NCBI GenBank assembly: GCA_963595735.1
Contig: CAVBJJ010000013.1
Location: 1-44,367 of the forward strand
Source: CALWOS01 sp963595735
Lineage (GTDB): Bacteria > Bacillota > Clostridia > Oscillospirales > Oscillospiraceae
Length of the DNA stretch: 44,367 nucleotides
Direction: 5' to 3'
Part shown: positions 7,713 through 16,522 of the stretch, in pieces
Layout of the letters: every line of letters begins with the position of its first letter
Position numbering within the stretch: position 1 is the first letter of the stretch
Translations under genes and position numbers: made by a program
The notes under the pieces: model-generated
Told to the model about the DNA's origin: nothing
Seen by the model: the letters and a program-made list of their open reading frames with translations, nothing else
Database searches by the model: none

Positions 7713-8555
7713 ATGACAGTCGGTATCGTAGGTCTTGGCCTGATCGGCGGCTCCATGGCGCGTGCTTACAAGCAGTCCGGCGCCACGGTTTATGGCGCGG
7801 ACAAGGACGAATCCGTTTTGGGCTTTGCCAAGCTGCTGGGCGCGGTGGACGCCGATCTGAACGCGGAGACCATTCCCAGCTGCGAACTGATCCTGCTGGC
7901 GCTGTATCCCCGGGCGGCCATCGCCTGGCTGGAGGAAAACGCCCCGCTGGTGGACAAGGGCTGCATGGTCATTGACCTGTGCGGCACCAAGCAGCTGGTG
8001 TGCCGGGACGGCTTTGCTCTGGCGGAGAAATACGGCTTTACCTTTGTGGGCGGCCACCCCATGGCCGGCACCCAGTTTTCCGGATTCAAATACTCCAACG
8101 CCGAGCTGTTCGTGGGCGCGCCCATGGTCATTATCCCGCCCAGCTATGACGACATCCAGCTGTTTGAAAAAATCAAGCAGCTGCTGGCGCCCGCCGGCTT
8201 CGGCAGTTTGACCATCACCACGGCGGAGAAGCATGACGAGATGATCGCCTTTACCTCCCAGCTGGCTCATGTAGTCTCCAACGCCTATGTCAAAAGCCCC
8301 ACGGCGCAAAGCCACAGCGGCTTTTCCGCTGGGAGCTATCGGGATCTGACCCGCGTGGCCTGGCTGAACGAGACCATGTGGACGGAGCTGTTTCTGGAAA
8401 ACCGGGACTGCCTGCTGCGGGAGCTGGACTGCATCATTCAAAGCCTGGGCGAGTATCGGAATGCCATCGCCGCCAACGACGCGGACACCCTCAAGCGGCT
8501 GCTTCGGGAGGGGCGCGAGGCAAAGGAGAAGGTGGACAGCGGATGCAAAAACTAA
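7713..8555 (+). CDS. tyrA: Prephenate dehydrogenase
   Basis: It oxidatively decarboxylates prephenate to 4-hydroxyphenylpyruvate, the committed step to tyrosine. The 280 residues have the Rossmann GLGLIGGS at the N terminus, the active-site GGHPMAGT block around residue 113, and an all-helical dimerisation domain. There is no fused chorismate mutase or C-terminal ACT domain, so feedback control, if any, is not by that route. It begins 15 bp after aroF behind GGGAGG, and its last 13 bases overlap aroB. Confidence 0.92.
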   Translation: MTVGIVGLGLIGGSMARAYKQSGATVYGADKDESVLGFAKLLGAVDADLNAETIPSCELILLALYPRAAIAWLEENAPLVDKGCMVIDLCGTKQLVCRDGFALAEKYGFTFVGGHPMAGTQFSGFKYSNAELFVGAPMVIIPPSYDDIQLFEKIKQLLAPAGFGSLTITTAEKHDEMIAFTSQLAHVVSNAYVKSPTAQSHSGFSAGSYRDLTRVAWLNETMWTELFLENRDCLLRELDCIIQSLGEYRNAIAANDADTLKRLLREGREAKEKVDSGCKN

Positions 8556-9601
8556 CGGTTCCCACGCCCTCCCGCAGCTATGAGGTGCTGATCGGCGCGG
8601 GACTGCTGGACAGCTGCGGCGAGCTGATCGCCAAGGTAAAGCAGCCCTGCCGAGTGTGCCTTGTCTCGGACGACACGGTCTGGGCGCTGTATGGCGAGCG
8701 GGCGGAAAAAAGCCTTGCTGCGGCGGGCTTTTCCGTCAGCCACTGGGTGTTCCCGGCCGGGGAGGAGAGCAAGACCCCGGAAACGCTGGTGCAGCTGGTG
8801 GAACATCTGTCGGAGATCCCCCTGACCCGGAGCGACTGTCTGGTGGCGCTGGGCGGCGGCGTGACCGGCGACCTGACCGGCTTTGCTGCGGCGGTGTATC
8901 TGCGGGGCATTGCCTTTGTGCAGATCCCCACATCCCTGCTAGCCATGGTGGACAGCTCCGTGGGCGGCAAAACGGGCGTGGATCTGCCGGCGGGCAAAAA
9001 CCTGATGGGCGCGTTTTACCAGCCCCATTTGGTGATCTGCGATCCGGAATTATTACAGACCCTTGCCCCGGAGCAATTTGCTGCCGGCTGCGCAGAGGTC
9101 ATCAAATACGGCGTGATCGGCGACCGGGAATTTTTCGGGCGGCTGCGCACGCCGGTGGCGGAGCAGGCTGAGCAGGTCATTGCCGCCTGCGTTGCCGCCA
9201 AGCGGGACATTGTTGCCGCCGATGAGCGGGAGTCCGGCTGCCGCCAGCTGCTGAACCTGGGGCACACCGTTGGCCACGGCATCGAAAAGCTGGCAAACTT
9301 CACCATTCCCCACGGCGCTGCCGTGGCGATGGGAATGGCGGTCATCACCCGCGCGGCGGTGCGCCGGGGGCTTTGCCCGGCTGAAGACCTGCAGGCACTG
9401 CTGGAGCTGCTGGCGCAGTACCGGCTTCCCACGGCAAGCCCCTTTGCCGCGGCGGAGCTGGAGCAGGCCATGGCCGCGGATAAAAAGCGCAAGGGCGACA
9501 GCCTGACCCTTGTGGTGCCCTATGGCATCGGCGACAGCCGACTGGTAAAGATTTCCATGTCCCAGCTGGGCGACTGGCTGCGGGATGGTTTGGAGGAATG
9601 A
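8543..9601 (+). CDS. aroB: 3-dehydroquinate synthase
   Basis: It converts DAHP to 3-dehydroquinate (shikimate step 2), using NAD and a divalent metal. The 352 residues show the NAD-binding GGGVTGDLTGF, the PTSLLAMVDSSVGGKTGVD signature, and metal ligands in the E-V-I-K-Y-G and NLGHTVGHGIE regions. The start is the ATG at 8543, which overlaps the last 13 bases of tyrA; this suits translational coupling, and an open frame further upstream is only a shadow of tyrA. The length is typical for bacterial AroB. Confidence 0.94.
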   Translation: MQKLTVPTPSRSYEVLIGAGLLDSCGELIAKVKQPCRVCLVSDDTVWALYGERAEKSLAAAGFSVSHWVFPAGEESKTPETLVQLVEHLSEIPLTRSDCLVALGGGVTGDLTGFAAAVYLRGIAFVQIPTSLLAMVDSSVGGKTGVDLPAGKNLMGAFYQPHLVICDPELLQTLAPEQFAAGCAEVIKYGVIGDREFFGRLRTPVAEQAEQVIAACVAAKRDIVAADERESGCRQLLNLGHTVGHGIEKLANFTIPHGAAVAMGMAVITRAAVRRGLCPAEDLQALLELLAQYRLPTASPFAAAELEQAMAADKKRKGDSLTLVVPYGIGDSRLVKISMSQLGDWLRDGLEE

Positions 9602-9603
9602 AT

Positions 9604-10830
9604 ATGGAACGCGTGATGTTTCCCGGCAGATTTGTCGGGGAGGTTACCCCGCCGCCCAGCAAGAGCATGGCGCATCGGCTGCTGCTTGGCGCGGCGCTTG
9701 CCGCCGGGGAGAGCCAGGTGGACAATGTGGAGCATTCTCAGGATATCGAGGCGACCCTGCGCTGCATGGAGGCGCTGGGCGCAAAGGCGTTTTTTTCTCA
9801 GCGGTGCTGCACGGTGCAGGGCATCCGGACGAGCGGCCACGGGGAAACGCTGCCGGTGTTTGACTGCGGCGAATCCGGCTCTACTCTGCGCTTTCTGATC
9901 CCCATCGCCCTGGCGGTGGTGGGCGGCGGCGTGTTTGTGGGACATGGCCGGCTGATGGCCAGACCCCAAAAGCCCTATGCGGAGCTGTTTGCGGAAAAGG
10001 GCATTCGCTTTGTGCAGGAGGAAGACAAGCTGACCGTGGAGGGAAAGCTCCAGCCGGGCGAATACTGCCTGCCGGGGAATGTGTCCAGTCAGTTTTTTAC
10101 CGGCCTGTTTTATGCGCTGGCGCTGTTGGACGGCCCCTCCGTGGTGCGCAGCACCACCGCGCTGGAGTCCCGGAGCTATCTGACCATGTCTCTGCGGGTG
10201 CTGGAGCGCTTTGGCATCGACTGGACGGAGGTGGAGCCGGGCGTGTTCTTCTATGACGGCCGAAGCCGCTATACTCCCGGCAAGCACCGGGTGGAGGGCG
10301 ACTGGAGCGCCGCCGCCTTCTGGTACGAGGCAAACAGCATGGGCAGCCGGGTGAACATTCTGGGGCTGGACGAAAACTCCCCCCAGGGCGACCGGGTCGT
10401 TTCCCAGTGGGTAGAGCTGCTGGCGGAATCCGGCTCCGTGGTAGTGGATGTCAGAGACTGCCCCGACTTTGTGCCGGCGCTGTCCGCCATGGCGGCGCTG
10501 CGTACCGGAGAAAAGACGGAGATCGTCAATGCCGCCCGCCTGCGCATCAAGGAAAGCGACCGCCTTGCGGCGGTGACGGATGTGCTGGGAAAAATGGGCG
10601 CGGACATCACCGAGCTGCCGGAGGGACTTGTCATCCACGGCAAGCGGGAGCTGGCCGGCGGCTGCACGATCAGCAGCCACAACGACCACCGGATCGCCAT
10701 GATGGCGGCGGTGGCGGCCTCCCGGTGCAGAAAGCCCGTGACTCTTACGGGAGCGGAGGCCGTGGCAAAGTCCTACCCCGGATTCTGGGAGGACTATGAC
10801 CGGCTGCTGCAAAAGGCGGTGGCACAATGA
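9604..10830 (+). CDS. aroA: 3-phosphoshikimate 1-carboxyvinyltransferase (EPSP synthase)
   Basis: It transfers the enolpyruvyl group of PEP to shikimate 3-phosphate (step 6). The 408 residues form the two-lobed EPSP fold with PPSKSMAHR near the N terminus, the CGESGSTLRFLIP PEP/substrate motif, and RIKESDRLA and NDHRIAMM towards the C terminus. I chose the ATG at 9604 because GGAGG sits 7 bases before it. An in-frame ATG at 9598 would form an ATGA overlap with aroB, but lies only 1 base from the GGAGG. In the conserved CGESGST motif the residue after the second Gly is Ser rather than Thr/Ala; I draw no conclusion on inhibitor sensitivity. Confidence 0.93.
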   Translation: MERVMFPGRFVGEVTPPPSKSMAHRLLLGAALAAGESQVDNVEHSQDIEATLRCMEALGAKAFFSQRCCTVQGIRTSGHGETLPVFDCGESGSTLRFLIPIALAVVGGGVFVGHGRLMARPQKPYAELFAEKGIRFVQEEDKLTVEGKLQPGEYCLPGNVSSQFFTGLFYALALLDGPSVVRSTTALESRSYLTMSLRVLERFGIDWTEVEPGVFFYDGRSRYTPGKHRVEGDWSAAAFWYEANSMGSRVNILGLDENSPQGDRVVSQWVELLAESGSVVVDVRDCPDFVPALSAMAALRTGEKTEIVNAARLRIKESDRLAAVTDVLGKMGADITELPEGLVIHGKRELAGGCTISSHNDHRIAMMAAVAASRCRKPVTLTGAEAVAKSYPGFWEDYDRLLQKAVAQ

Positions 10831-11909
10831 CACGATACGGTACCCATATCGACCTGCGCATTTACGGCGGCTCCCATGATCCGGAGATCGGTGTGACCTG
10901 CGCCGGCCTGCCCGCCGGGGAAACGGTGGATATGGCGCAGCTGCAGGCCTTTCTGGCGCGGCGCGCGCCGGGTAAAAACGCCTGGTCCACTTCCCGCCGG
11001 GAGCCGGATGCGCCGGTGTTTCTGGGCGGACTGGAAAACGGTGCGCTCACCGGGGAAACGCTGCACGCGGTCATCCGCAACACCAGCCAGCGCTCCGGGG
11101 ACTATGCCAATCTGGCGGATATCCCCCGCCCCTCCCACGCGGACTTTGCCGCCCGGATGAAATACGGCGCGGCGGTGGATCTGCGGGGCGGCGGACATTT
11201 TTCCGGCCGTTTGACCGCGCCCCTGTGCATTGCCGGCGGCATCGCCCTGCAAATTCTGGAACGCCGGGGCATTTGCATCGCGGCGCACGCGCTGGAGATC
11301 GCCGGGGAGCGGGACACGGGCTTTGACCCGCTGGAGCCCGCCGCCCAGATGGAAGCGCTGCAAAGCGCCGGCTTCCCGGTGCTCTCGCCGGAGGCCGGGG
11401 AGAGCATGTGCCGGAAGATCGAAGAGGCCCGGCAGGCGGAGGATTCCGTTGGCGGCATTGTGGAATGCGTGGTAACGGGACTGCCCGCCGGCGTGGGCGA
11501 GCATATGTTCTTTGGCATGGAGGGGCGCATTGCCGGGCTGGTTTTTGCCATCCCTGCGGTCAAAGGGTTAGAATTCGGCGCGGGCTTTGCCTGTGCCAAA
11601 ATGCGCGGCAGCCAGAACAACGACCCCTACCACATGGTGGGGGATACGGTGCGCACCACAAGCAATCATGCCGGCGGCATCGTAGGCGGCATGACAACGG
11701 GAATGCCGCTGCTGTTCCGGGCGGCGGTCAAGCCCACGCCCTCCATCGGGCTGGAGCAGGACAGCGTGAGCCTGTCGAAAAAGGAAAATGTGAAATTCAC
11801 CATACAGGGACGGCACGACCCCTGCATCGTCCCCCGGGCGGTGCCGGTGTTTGAAGCCGCCGCCGCGCTGGCGGTGCTGGACGCCATGCTGACCGACGGC
11901 CAGCTGTAA
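10827..11909 (+). CDS. aroC: Chorismate synthase, divergent clade
   Basis: It eliminates phosphate from EPSP to give chorismate (step 7), needing reduced FMN. The 360-residue protein aligns along the family and keeps RREPD, the SNHAGGI(V)GG motif and the C-terminal RHDPC..RAVP. Three usual signatures are altered: GESHG reads GGSHD, RPGHADY reads RPSHADF, and GGGRSSARET reads GGGHFSGRLT. The catalytic-type His residues in the first two blocks are still present. This is probably a lineage variant, and its place in an otherwise complete pathway argues that it works. Its ATG overlaps the aroA stop as ATGA. Confidence 0.9.
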   Translation: MTRYGTHIDLRIYGGSHDPEIGVTCAGLPAGETVDMAQLQAFLARRAPGKNAWSTSRREPDAPVFLGGLENGALTGETLHAVIRNTSQRSGDYANLADIPRPSHADFAARMKYGAAVDLRGGGHFSGRLTAPLCIAGGIALQILERRGICIAAHALEIAGERDTGFDPLEPAAQMEALQSAGFPVLSPEAGESMCRKIEEARQAEDSVGGIVECVVTGLPAGVGEHMFFGMEGRIAGLVFAIPAVKGLEFGAGFACAKMRGSQNNDPYHMVGDTVRTTSNHAGGIVGGMTTGMPLLFRAAVKPTPSIGLEQDSVSLSKKENVKFTIQGRHDPCIVPRAVPVFEAAAALAVLDAMLTDGQL

Positions 11910-11970
11910 CTTGGAAAACGACAGATAAATTTTACGATAGATCACCAAAAAATAAAGGAGTGTTTGGATT

Positions 11971-13110
11971 ATGGATCTGCAGGAGTGCAGAGAAAAAATT
12001 GACGCCATTGACGAAAAAATCGTGGCCTTGTTCCGGGAGCGGATGGAGATTTGCGCCCAGGTAGCAAGCTATAAAAAGGAGCATGACCTGCCGGTGTACG
12101 ACGCCAAGCGGGAGCGCAGCCTGCTGACCCGCGTGGCGGATCTGGCCGGGGAGGAGATGGATGAGTATGTCCGGGTGCTGTTCGGCACGGTGATGGATCT
12201 GTCCAAGGCCTACCAGCACAGAAAGCTGCGGGGCGACAGCCTCAACACCCAGATCCAGCAGGCGCTGGAGGAGACCCCCCAGCTGTTCCCCCAGCGGGCG
12301 GTCGTGGCCTGCCAGGGCGTGGAGGGCGCTTACTCTCAGCTGGCGGCGGAAAAGCTGTTCCGTCTGCCCTCCATCATGTACTGCAACAGCTTTGAGGGCG
12401 TGTTCTCCGCCATCGAGTCCGGCCTGTGCCAGTATGGCGTGCTGCCCCTGGAAAACTCCACGGCTGGCAGCGTGAACAAGGTCTATGACCTGATGATCCG
12501 CAAAAAGTTCTATATCGTCCGCTCTCTGCGGCTGAAGGTGGATCACAATCTGCTGGTCAAGCCCGGCGTGAAGCTGGAGGACATCAAGGAGGTCTACTCC
12601 CACGAGCAGGCCATTTCCCAGTGCCAGGGCTTCCTGAACGAGCATCCCGAGATTAAGGTCAACATCTGCGCCAACACCGCCATGGCGGCACAGCTGGTGG
12701 CGGAATCCGACCGGCGGGATATCGCGGCGCTGTCCAGCCGCGCCTGCGCGGAGCAGTACGGTCTGCAGTGCCTGCAGTCCAGTGTGCAGGATGCGGGCAA
12801 CAACTACACCCGCTTTATCTGCATCTCCAAGAAGATGGAGGTGTACCCCGGCGCCGATCGCACCAGCATCATGATGGTCATGCCCCACAAGCCCGGCAGC
12901 CTGTACAGTGTGCTCAGCCGCTTCTATTCTCTGGGCGTGAACCTGATCAAGCTGGAGTCCCGGCCGCTGCCGGATCGGGATTTTGAGTTCATGTTCTACT
13001 TCGACATTGACGCCTCTGTCTATGCGCCGCAGCTGAGCCAGGTGCTCAGCGACCTGGAGGGACAGGCGGAGGAGTTCCGGTACCTGGGTTCCTACACGGA
13101 GATCATCTGA
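11971..13110 (+). CDS. pheA: Bifunctional chorismate mutase / prephenate dehydratase (P-protein)
   Basis: It turns chorismate into prephenate and then phenylpyruvate, the route to phenylalanine. The 379 residues comprise an AroQ-type chorismate mutase (about 1-88), a prephenate dehydratase domain (about 105-280) with the NYTRF catalytic motif, and an ACT domain (about 293-370). The ACT domain carries GSLYSVL and ESRP, the Phe-binding residues of the E. coli and clostridial enzymes, so feedback inhibition by Phe is expected. It follows aroC after a 61-bp gap without a terminator and has AAAGGAG 9 bases before the ATG, so it stays in the operon. Confidence 0.95.
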   Translation: MDLQECREKIDAIDEKIVALFRERMEICAQVASYKKEHDLPVYDAKRERSLLTRVADLAGEEMDEYVRVLFGTVMDLSKAYQHRKLRGDSLNTQIQQALEETPQLFPQRAVVACQGVEGAYSQLAAEKLFRLPSIMYCNSFEGVFSAIESGLCQYGVLPLENSTAGSVNKVYDLMIRKKFYIVRSLRLKVDHNLLVKPGVKLEDIKEVYSHEQAISQCQGFLNEHPEIKVNICANTAMAAQLVAESDRRDIAALSSRACAEQYGLQCLQSSVQDAGNNYTRFICISKKMEVYPGADRTSIMMVMPHKPGSLYSVLSRFYSLGVNLIKLESRPLPDRDFEFMFYFDIDASVYAPQLSQVLSDLEGQAEEFRYLGSYTEII

Positions 13111-13111
13111 C

Positions 13112-14332
13112 ATGGCCTGGTGCGGACTTTTGGGAAAGACCCTGGGGCACAGCTTTTCCCCCAGGATCCACCGGGAACTGGCCGATTACGACTATCGCCT
13201 GCTGCCCATGCCGGAGGAGGAGCTGCGTCCCTTTTTGCAGACGGCGGATTTTTCCGGGCTGAATGTGACCATTCCCTATAAGCAGACAGTTATGCCCATG
13301 CTGGACGAGCTTGCGCCGGAGGCGCAGGAGATCGGCGCGGTGAATACCATCGTTCGCCTGCCGGATGGTCGGCTGCGGGGGCATAATACGGACTATGACG
13401 GCTTTTTGTACCTGCTTCGGGAAAGCGGCCTGCAGGCGGCCGGAAAAAAGGTGCTGGTGTTGGGCAGCGGCGGCGCCTCCAAGCCCGTGTGCTGTGCCTG
13501 CCGGAATCTGGGTGCCCGGGAGGTCGTTGTCATCTCCCGCAGCGGCGCGGACAATTACGGCAATCTGGAGCGCCACCAGGACGCAGAGCTGCTGGTGAAC
13601 ACCACCCCGGTGGGGATGTATCCCAACAACGGGGCGGCGCCCCTGTCGCTGGATGCCTTTCCGGCGTTGGAGGGGGTTCTGGATCTGATCTACAACCCTG
13701 CCAGAACGGCGCTGGTGCTGCAGGCGCAGGATCGCGGCCTGCCGGCGCTGGGCGGACTGGCCATGCTGGTGGCGCAGGCCAAGCGGGCGGCGGAGCTGTT
13801 TACCGGCGCTTCCATTCCGGATGGAGAAAATCGCCGGATCTACCGCAAGCTCGGCGGCGAGCTGGAAAACATCGTACTGAGCNNNNNNNNNNCCGGCAAG
13901 AGCACCATCGGCAGACTGCTGGCAAAGGCCACCGGCCGGGAGCTGGTGGACACGGACGCCATGGTGGAGGAAAAGGCGGGGCTTCCCATTCCGGAAATTT
14001 TTGCCCGGCAGGGCGAGGCGGCGTTCCGAGCGCTGGAAAGCGCCTGCGTCCGGGAGGCCGGCAGCCGCAGCGGCTGCGTTATCGCCACCGGCGGCGGCGT
14101 GGTCACCCGGCCGGAAAACCGGGATCCCCTGCGGCAGAACGGCCGCCTGGTCTTTTTGGAGCGGGCGCTGGAGGAGCTGCCCACCCATGGCAGACCCCTT
14201 TCCCAGGCACATCCGCTGGCAGAGCTGTACGCTGCCCGGGCGCCTCTGTATCAGGCGTGGGCAGATATCACCGCAAAAAACACCGGCGCGGCGGAGACCG
14301 TGGCGGCGAAGATCCTGGAGGTCATGGAATGA
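13112..14332 (+). CDS. Shikimate dehydrogenase-shikimate kinase fusion (contains an N gap)
   Basis: This is a two-domain polypeptide for steps 4 and 5. The AroE part (about 1-245) has LGHSFSPRIH, NVTIPYKQ, the NTD of GHNTDYDG, the NADP loop LGSGGASKP and NTTPVGMYP. The AroK part (about 255-406) has GKSTIGRLL at the P-loop, the shikimate-binding DTDAMVEEKAG, and GGGVVTR. No stop separates the halves, and the frame is unbroken across ten N at 13883-13892. Those N fall in the Walker A loop: with exactly ten missing bases the first Gly of GxxxxGKS would be Ser, whereas thirteen would restore it, so the gap length is probably wrong. It starts 1 base after the pheA stop. Confidence 0.88.
   Translation: MAWCGLLGKTLGHSFSPRIHRELADYDYRLLPMPEEELRPFLQTADFSGLNVTIPYKQTVMPMLDELAPEAQEIGAVNTIVRLPDGRLRGHNTDYDGFLYLLRESGLQAAGKKVLVLGSGGASKPVCCACRNLGAREVVVISRSGADNYGNLERHQDAELLVNTTPVGMYPNNGAAPLSLDAFPALEGVLDLIYNPARTALVLQAQDRGLPALGGLAMLVAQAKRAAELFTGASIPDGENRRIYRKLGGELENIVLSXXXXGKSTIGRLLAKATGRELVDTDAMVEEKAGLPIPEIFARQGEAAFRALESACVREAGSRSGCVIATGGGVVTRPENRDPLRQNGRLVFLERALEELPTHGRPLSQAHPLAELYAARAPLYQAWADITAKNTGAAETVAAKILEVME
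13883..13892. other. Assembly gap (10 N) inside the aroE-aroK fusion
   Basis: Ten consecutive N replace the codons of the shikimate kinase P-loop. Coding potential continues in the same frame on both sides. A run of exactly ten looks like a placeholder rather than a measured length. Confidence 0.97.
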
Positions 14333-14757
14333 AACATTTTCTCGTGCTCAATGGGCCGAACCTGAATCTGCTGGGGCTGCGGGAGCCGGATATCTACGGC
14401 AAGCAGACCTATGCGGAGCTGGAAGCACTGATCCGGCAGTCCTGCGCGGAGCTGGGCTGCAGCTGTGAGATCTACCAGTCCAACCACGAGGGCGACCTGG
14501 TGGACAAGATCCAGCAGGCCTATGGCAAGGCGGACGGCATCGTCATCAACGCCGCGGCATATACCCACACCAGTGTGGCGATTCTGGATGCTCTCAAGGC
14601 CGTGGCGATCCCCACGGTGGAGGTGCATATCTCCGACATCAACAGCCGGGAGGAATTCCGCCACCACTCCTATGTGTCTCTGGCGGCGGAGAAGATGATC
14701 GCCGGGCTGGGCTTTGCGGGCTACCGCAAGGCCATCGAGTACCTGCTGCAGCGCTGA
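14329..14757 (+). CDS. aroQ: 3-dehydroquinate dehydratase, type II
   Basis: It dehydrates 3-dehydroquinate to 3-dehydroshikimate (step 3). The 142-residue protein has the type II signatures: LNGPNLNLLGLREP at the N terminus with the flexible-lid Tyr just after, QSNHEGDLVD, INAAAYTHTSVA, and EVHISDINSREEFR with the catalytic His. Type II enzymes form dodecamers and are unrelated to the Schiff-base type I family. The ATG overlaps the stop of the fusion gene (ATGA). It closes the operon, followed by a strong terminator. Confidence 0.95.
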   Translation: MKHFLVLNGPNLNLLGLREPDIYGKQTYAELEALIRQSCAELGCSCEIYQSNHEGDLVDKIQQAYGKADGIVINAAAYTHTSVAILDALKAVAIPTVEVHISDINSREEFRHHSYVSLAAEKMIAGLGFAGYRKAIEYLLQR

Positions 14758-14779
14758 AATTTATCATGCGGAAAACAAA

Positions 14780-14820
14780 GCATCTCCCCTGTCCGGTTCG
14801 GTTCCGGACAGGGGAGATGC
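14780..14820. terminator. Bidirectional terminator between aroQ and the RluA-type gene
   Basis: A 17-bp perfect stem (14780-14796 with 14804-14820) has a 7-nt loop. T-rich sequence follows on both strands, better on the minus strand. It lies between convergent genes. Confidence 0.8.
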
Positions 14821-14845
14821 CGCATTTTGGGGATATTTTCTTTTA

Positions 14846-15817
14846 TTATTCCACGGAGAAGCCGGGGAAATACTTTTCCACAAAGGCAACCTGGGATACC
14901 TGAAAGCACCGGCCGCGGAGATAGTCCAGCGCACCGGCATCCGTGGGAAAGCGGAACTCCAGCTTGTAGGAGTACAGCAGCTGGCCGCTTTCGCCCAGAG
15001 GCTTGTTTTTCCGCTCGCTGCCGTATTTGCCGTCGCCCACCAGCGGGCAGCCGGCGTGGGCCATCTGGGCGCGGATCTGATGGGTACGCCCGGTCAGCAG
15101 GTGACATTCCACCAGGCTCAGGCCGTTCCGGCTGGTCAGAGTGCGGTATTCGGTGACGGCGGTTTTGCCGCCGGGAACGGGGCGCTGCCGGACAAAGACC
15201 TGATTTTTGGCCGCGTCCTTGAACAGATAGTTCTCCAGCCGTCCCGCCGGGGGCTTGGGCTTTCCGTGGATGGCGCAGAGGTAGTATTTTTCGATTTCCC
15301 GCAGCTGGATCTTCTCGTTGAGAATGCGCAGCGCCTCCGCCGTTTTGGCGGCGACGACAATGCCGCCGGTGTTCCGGTCGATCCGGTTGCACAGCGCCGG
15401 GGCAAAGCTGTTTTCCCCCCGGGGGTTCCATTCGCCCTTTTGCGCCAGATAGGCCTGAATGTGGGAGATAAGGGTATTGTAGTCCCACTTGCCCGCGCTG
15501 TGGCACAGCACGCCGGGCTTTTTGTCCGCAAGAAGAATGTTTTCATCCTCATAGACGATGCTCACCCGGGGGGAGCCGACCTTCAGCCAGGCGTTGTCCT
15601 CCCTGGGGGCTTCAAAGAATTCGTCGTTGATATACAGCTGCAAAGTGTCCCCGGTGGCCAGACGGGTGTCCCGTTTGGCGCCCTTGCCGTTGCACTTGAT
15701 GCGTTTGAGGCGGATGTATTTTTGCAGCAGAGACTCCGGCAGCAGGGGGACGGCTTTTCCCACAAAGCGATCCAGCCGCTGCCCGGCGTCGTTTTTGTTG
15801 ATGTACAATTCTTTCAT
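14846..15817 (-). CDS. RluA family 23S rRNA/tRNA pseudouridine synthase
   Basis: This 323-residue enzyme isomerises uridine in structured RNA. An N-terminal S4-like RNA-binding region (about 1-65) is followed by the RluA catalytic domain. The catalytic Asp lies in NRIDRNTGG, the counterpart of the usual HRLDxxTSG, and further family motifs are TGRTHQIRAQMAHAG and PLVGDGKYG. The exact target uridine cannot be assigned from sequence; RluC/RluD-type sites are possible. It is a single gene converging on the aromatic operon. Confidence 0.88.
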   Translation of the reverse strand: MKELYINKNDAGQRLDRFVGKAVPLLPESLLQKYIRLKRIKCNGKGAKRDTRLATGDTLQLYINDEFFEAPREDNAWLKVGSPRVSIVYEDENILLADKKPGVLCHSAGKWDYNTLISHIQAYLAQKGEWNPRGENSFAPALCNRIDRNTGGIVVAAKTAEALRILNEKIQLREIEKYYLCAIHGKPKPPAGRLENYLFKDAAKNQVFVRQRPVPGGKTAVTEYRTLTSRNGLSLVECHLLTGRTHQIRAQMAHAGCPLVGDGKYGSERKNKPLGESGQLLYSYKLEFRFPTDAGALDYLRGRCFQVSQVAFVEKYFPGFSVE

Positions 15818-15923
15818 ATTCGGTATTCTCCCGGCGTTTTTGGTGTATTCTCACTATATTTTGCAGTATAACATGAGACGCAGTGGATGAAAAGGGGAAA
15901 TTCACGCCAAAGGGAAAATGCTG

Positions 15924-15952
15924 TTGACAAGCCGCCCCGGATAGCTTATAAT
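15924..15952 (+). promoter_or_regulatory. Consensus sigma-A promoter for DUF177-rpmF
   Basis: TTGACA (15924-15929) and TATAAT (15947-15952) are perfect consensus boxes with a 17-bp spacer, 28 bp before the start codon. High expression is expected. Confidence 0.85.
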
Positions 15953-15979
15953 ATTCAGGCGACAGTATGAGGTGGCTTT

Positions 15980-16477
15980 ATGTATTTAGATCTGCGACAA
16001 ATCATAGAGATCCCCGGCGGAAGGGTTCCTTTTCGGTGTGAGTTGGATCCCGCGGGGCTGGATTTTCCCGCAGTCTCCGCCTATCTCTCCCCGCCGTGGG
16101 GAGAGGGCGAGGTGGTCAATACCGCCGGCGTGCTGACCTTACGGGGCACGCTCCGGGCAAAAATGCGCTGTATCTGCGACCGCTGCGGCGAGGAATTCAC
16201 CATGGAAAAAACCATGGAGCTGGAAGTTCCCCTGACCGCCACGGCGGAGGACGACAGCGAAAACCCGGACATTTTCCCCCTGGAGGGGGATCAGCTGAAC
16301 CTCACCGAGGTGCTGGAGACCTGTTTTATCCTGAACATGGAAAGCAAATTTCTGTGCCGGGAGGACTGCAAGGGTCTTTGCGAAACCTGCGGCGCAAACC
16401 TCAACAACGGGGCTTGCGGCTGCCGAAAGAAAACGGATCCAAGAATGGCTGTATTGGAACAGCTTCTGGATAAATAA
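15980..16477 (+). CDS. DUF177 (YceD) family protein
   Basis: This 165-residue member of the YceD/DUF177 family is almost always encoded just upstream of rpmF. In other bacteria and plants the family is linked to 23S rRNA accumulation and 50S assembly. The chain has an early CDRCGEEF knuckle and a C-terminal cluster, CREDCKGLCETCG ending in CGCR, which looks like a zinc site and is typical of the Firmicute version. The start ATG follows GAGGTGG. It is co-transcribed with rpmF 45 bp downstream. Confidence 0.9.
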   Translation: MYLDLRQIIEIPGGRVPFRCELDPAGLDFPAVSAYLSPPWGEGEVVNTAGVLTLRGTLRAKMRCICDRCGEEFTMEKTMELEVPLTATAEDDSENPDIFPLEGDQLNLTEVLETCFILNMESKFLCREDCKGLCETCGANLNNGACGCRKKTDPRMAVLEQLLDK

Positions 16478-16522
16478 ACAAAAGCTGTTCAAATCAGCAT
16501 GAATTGAGTAGGAGGTGTCATC

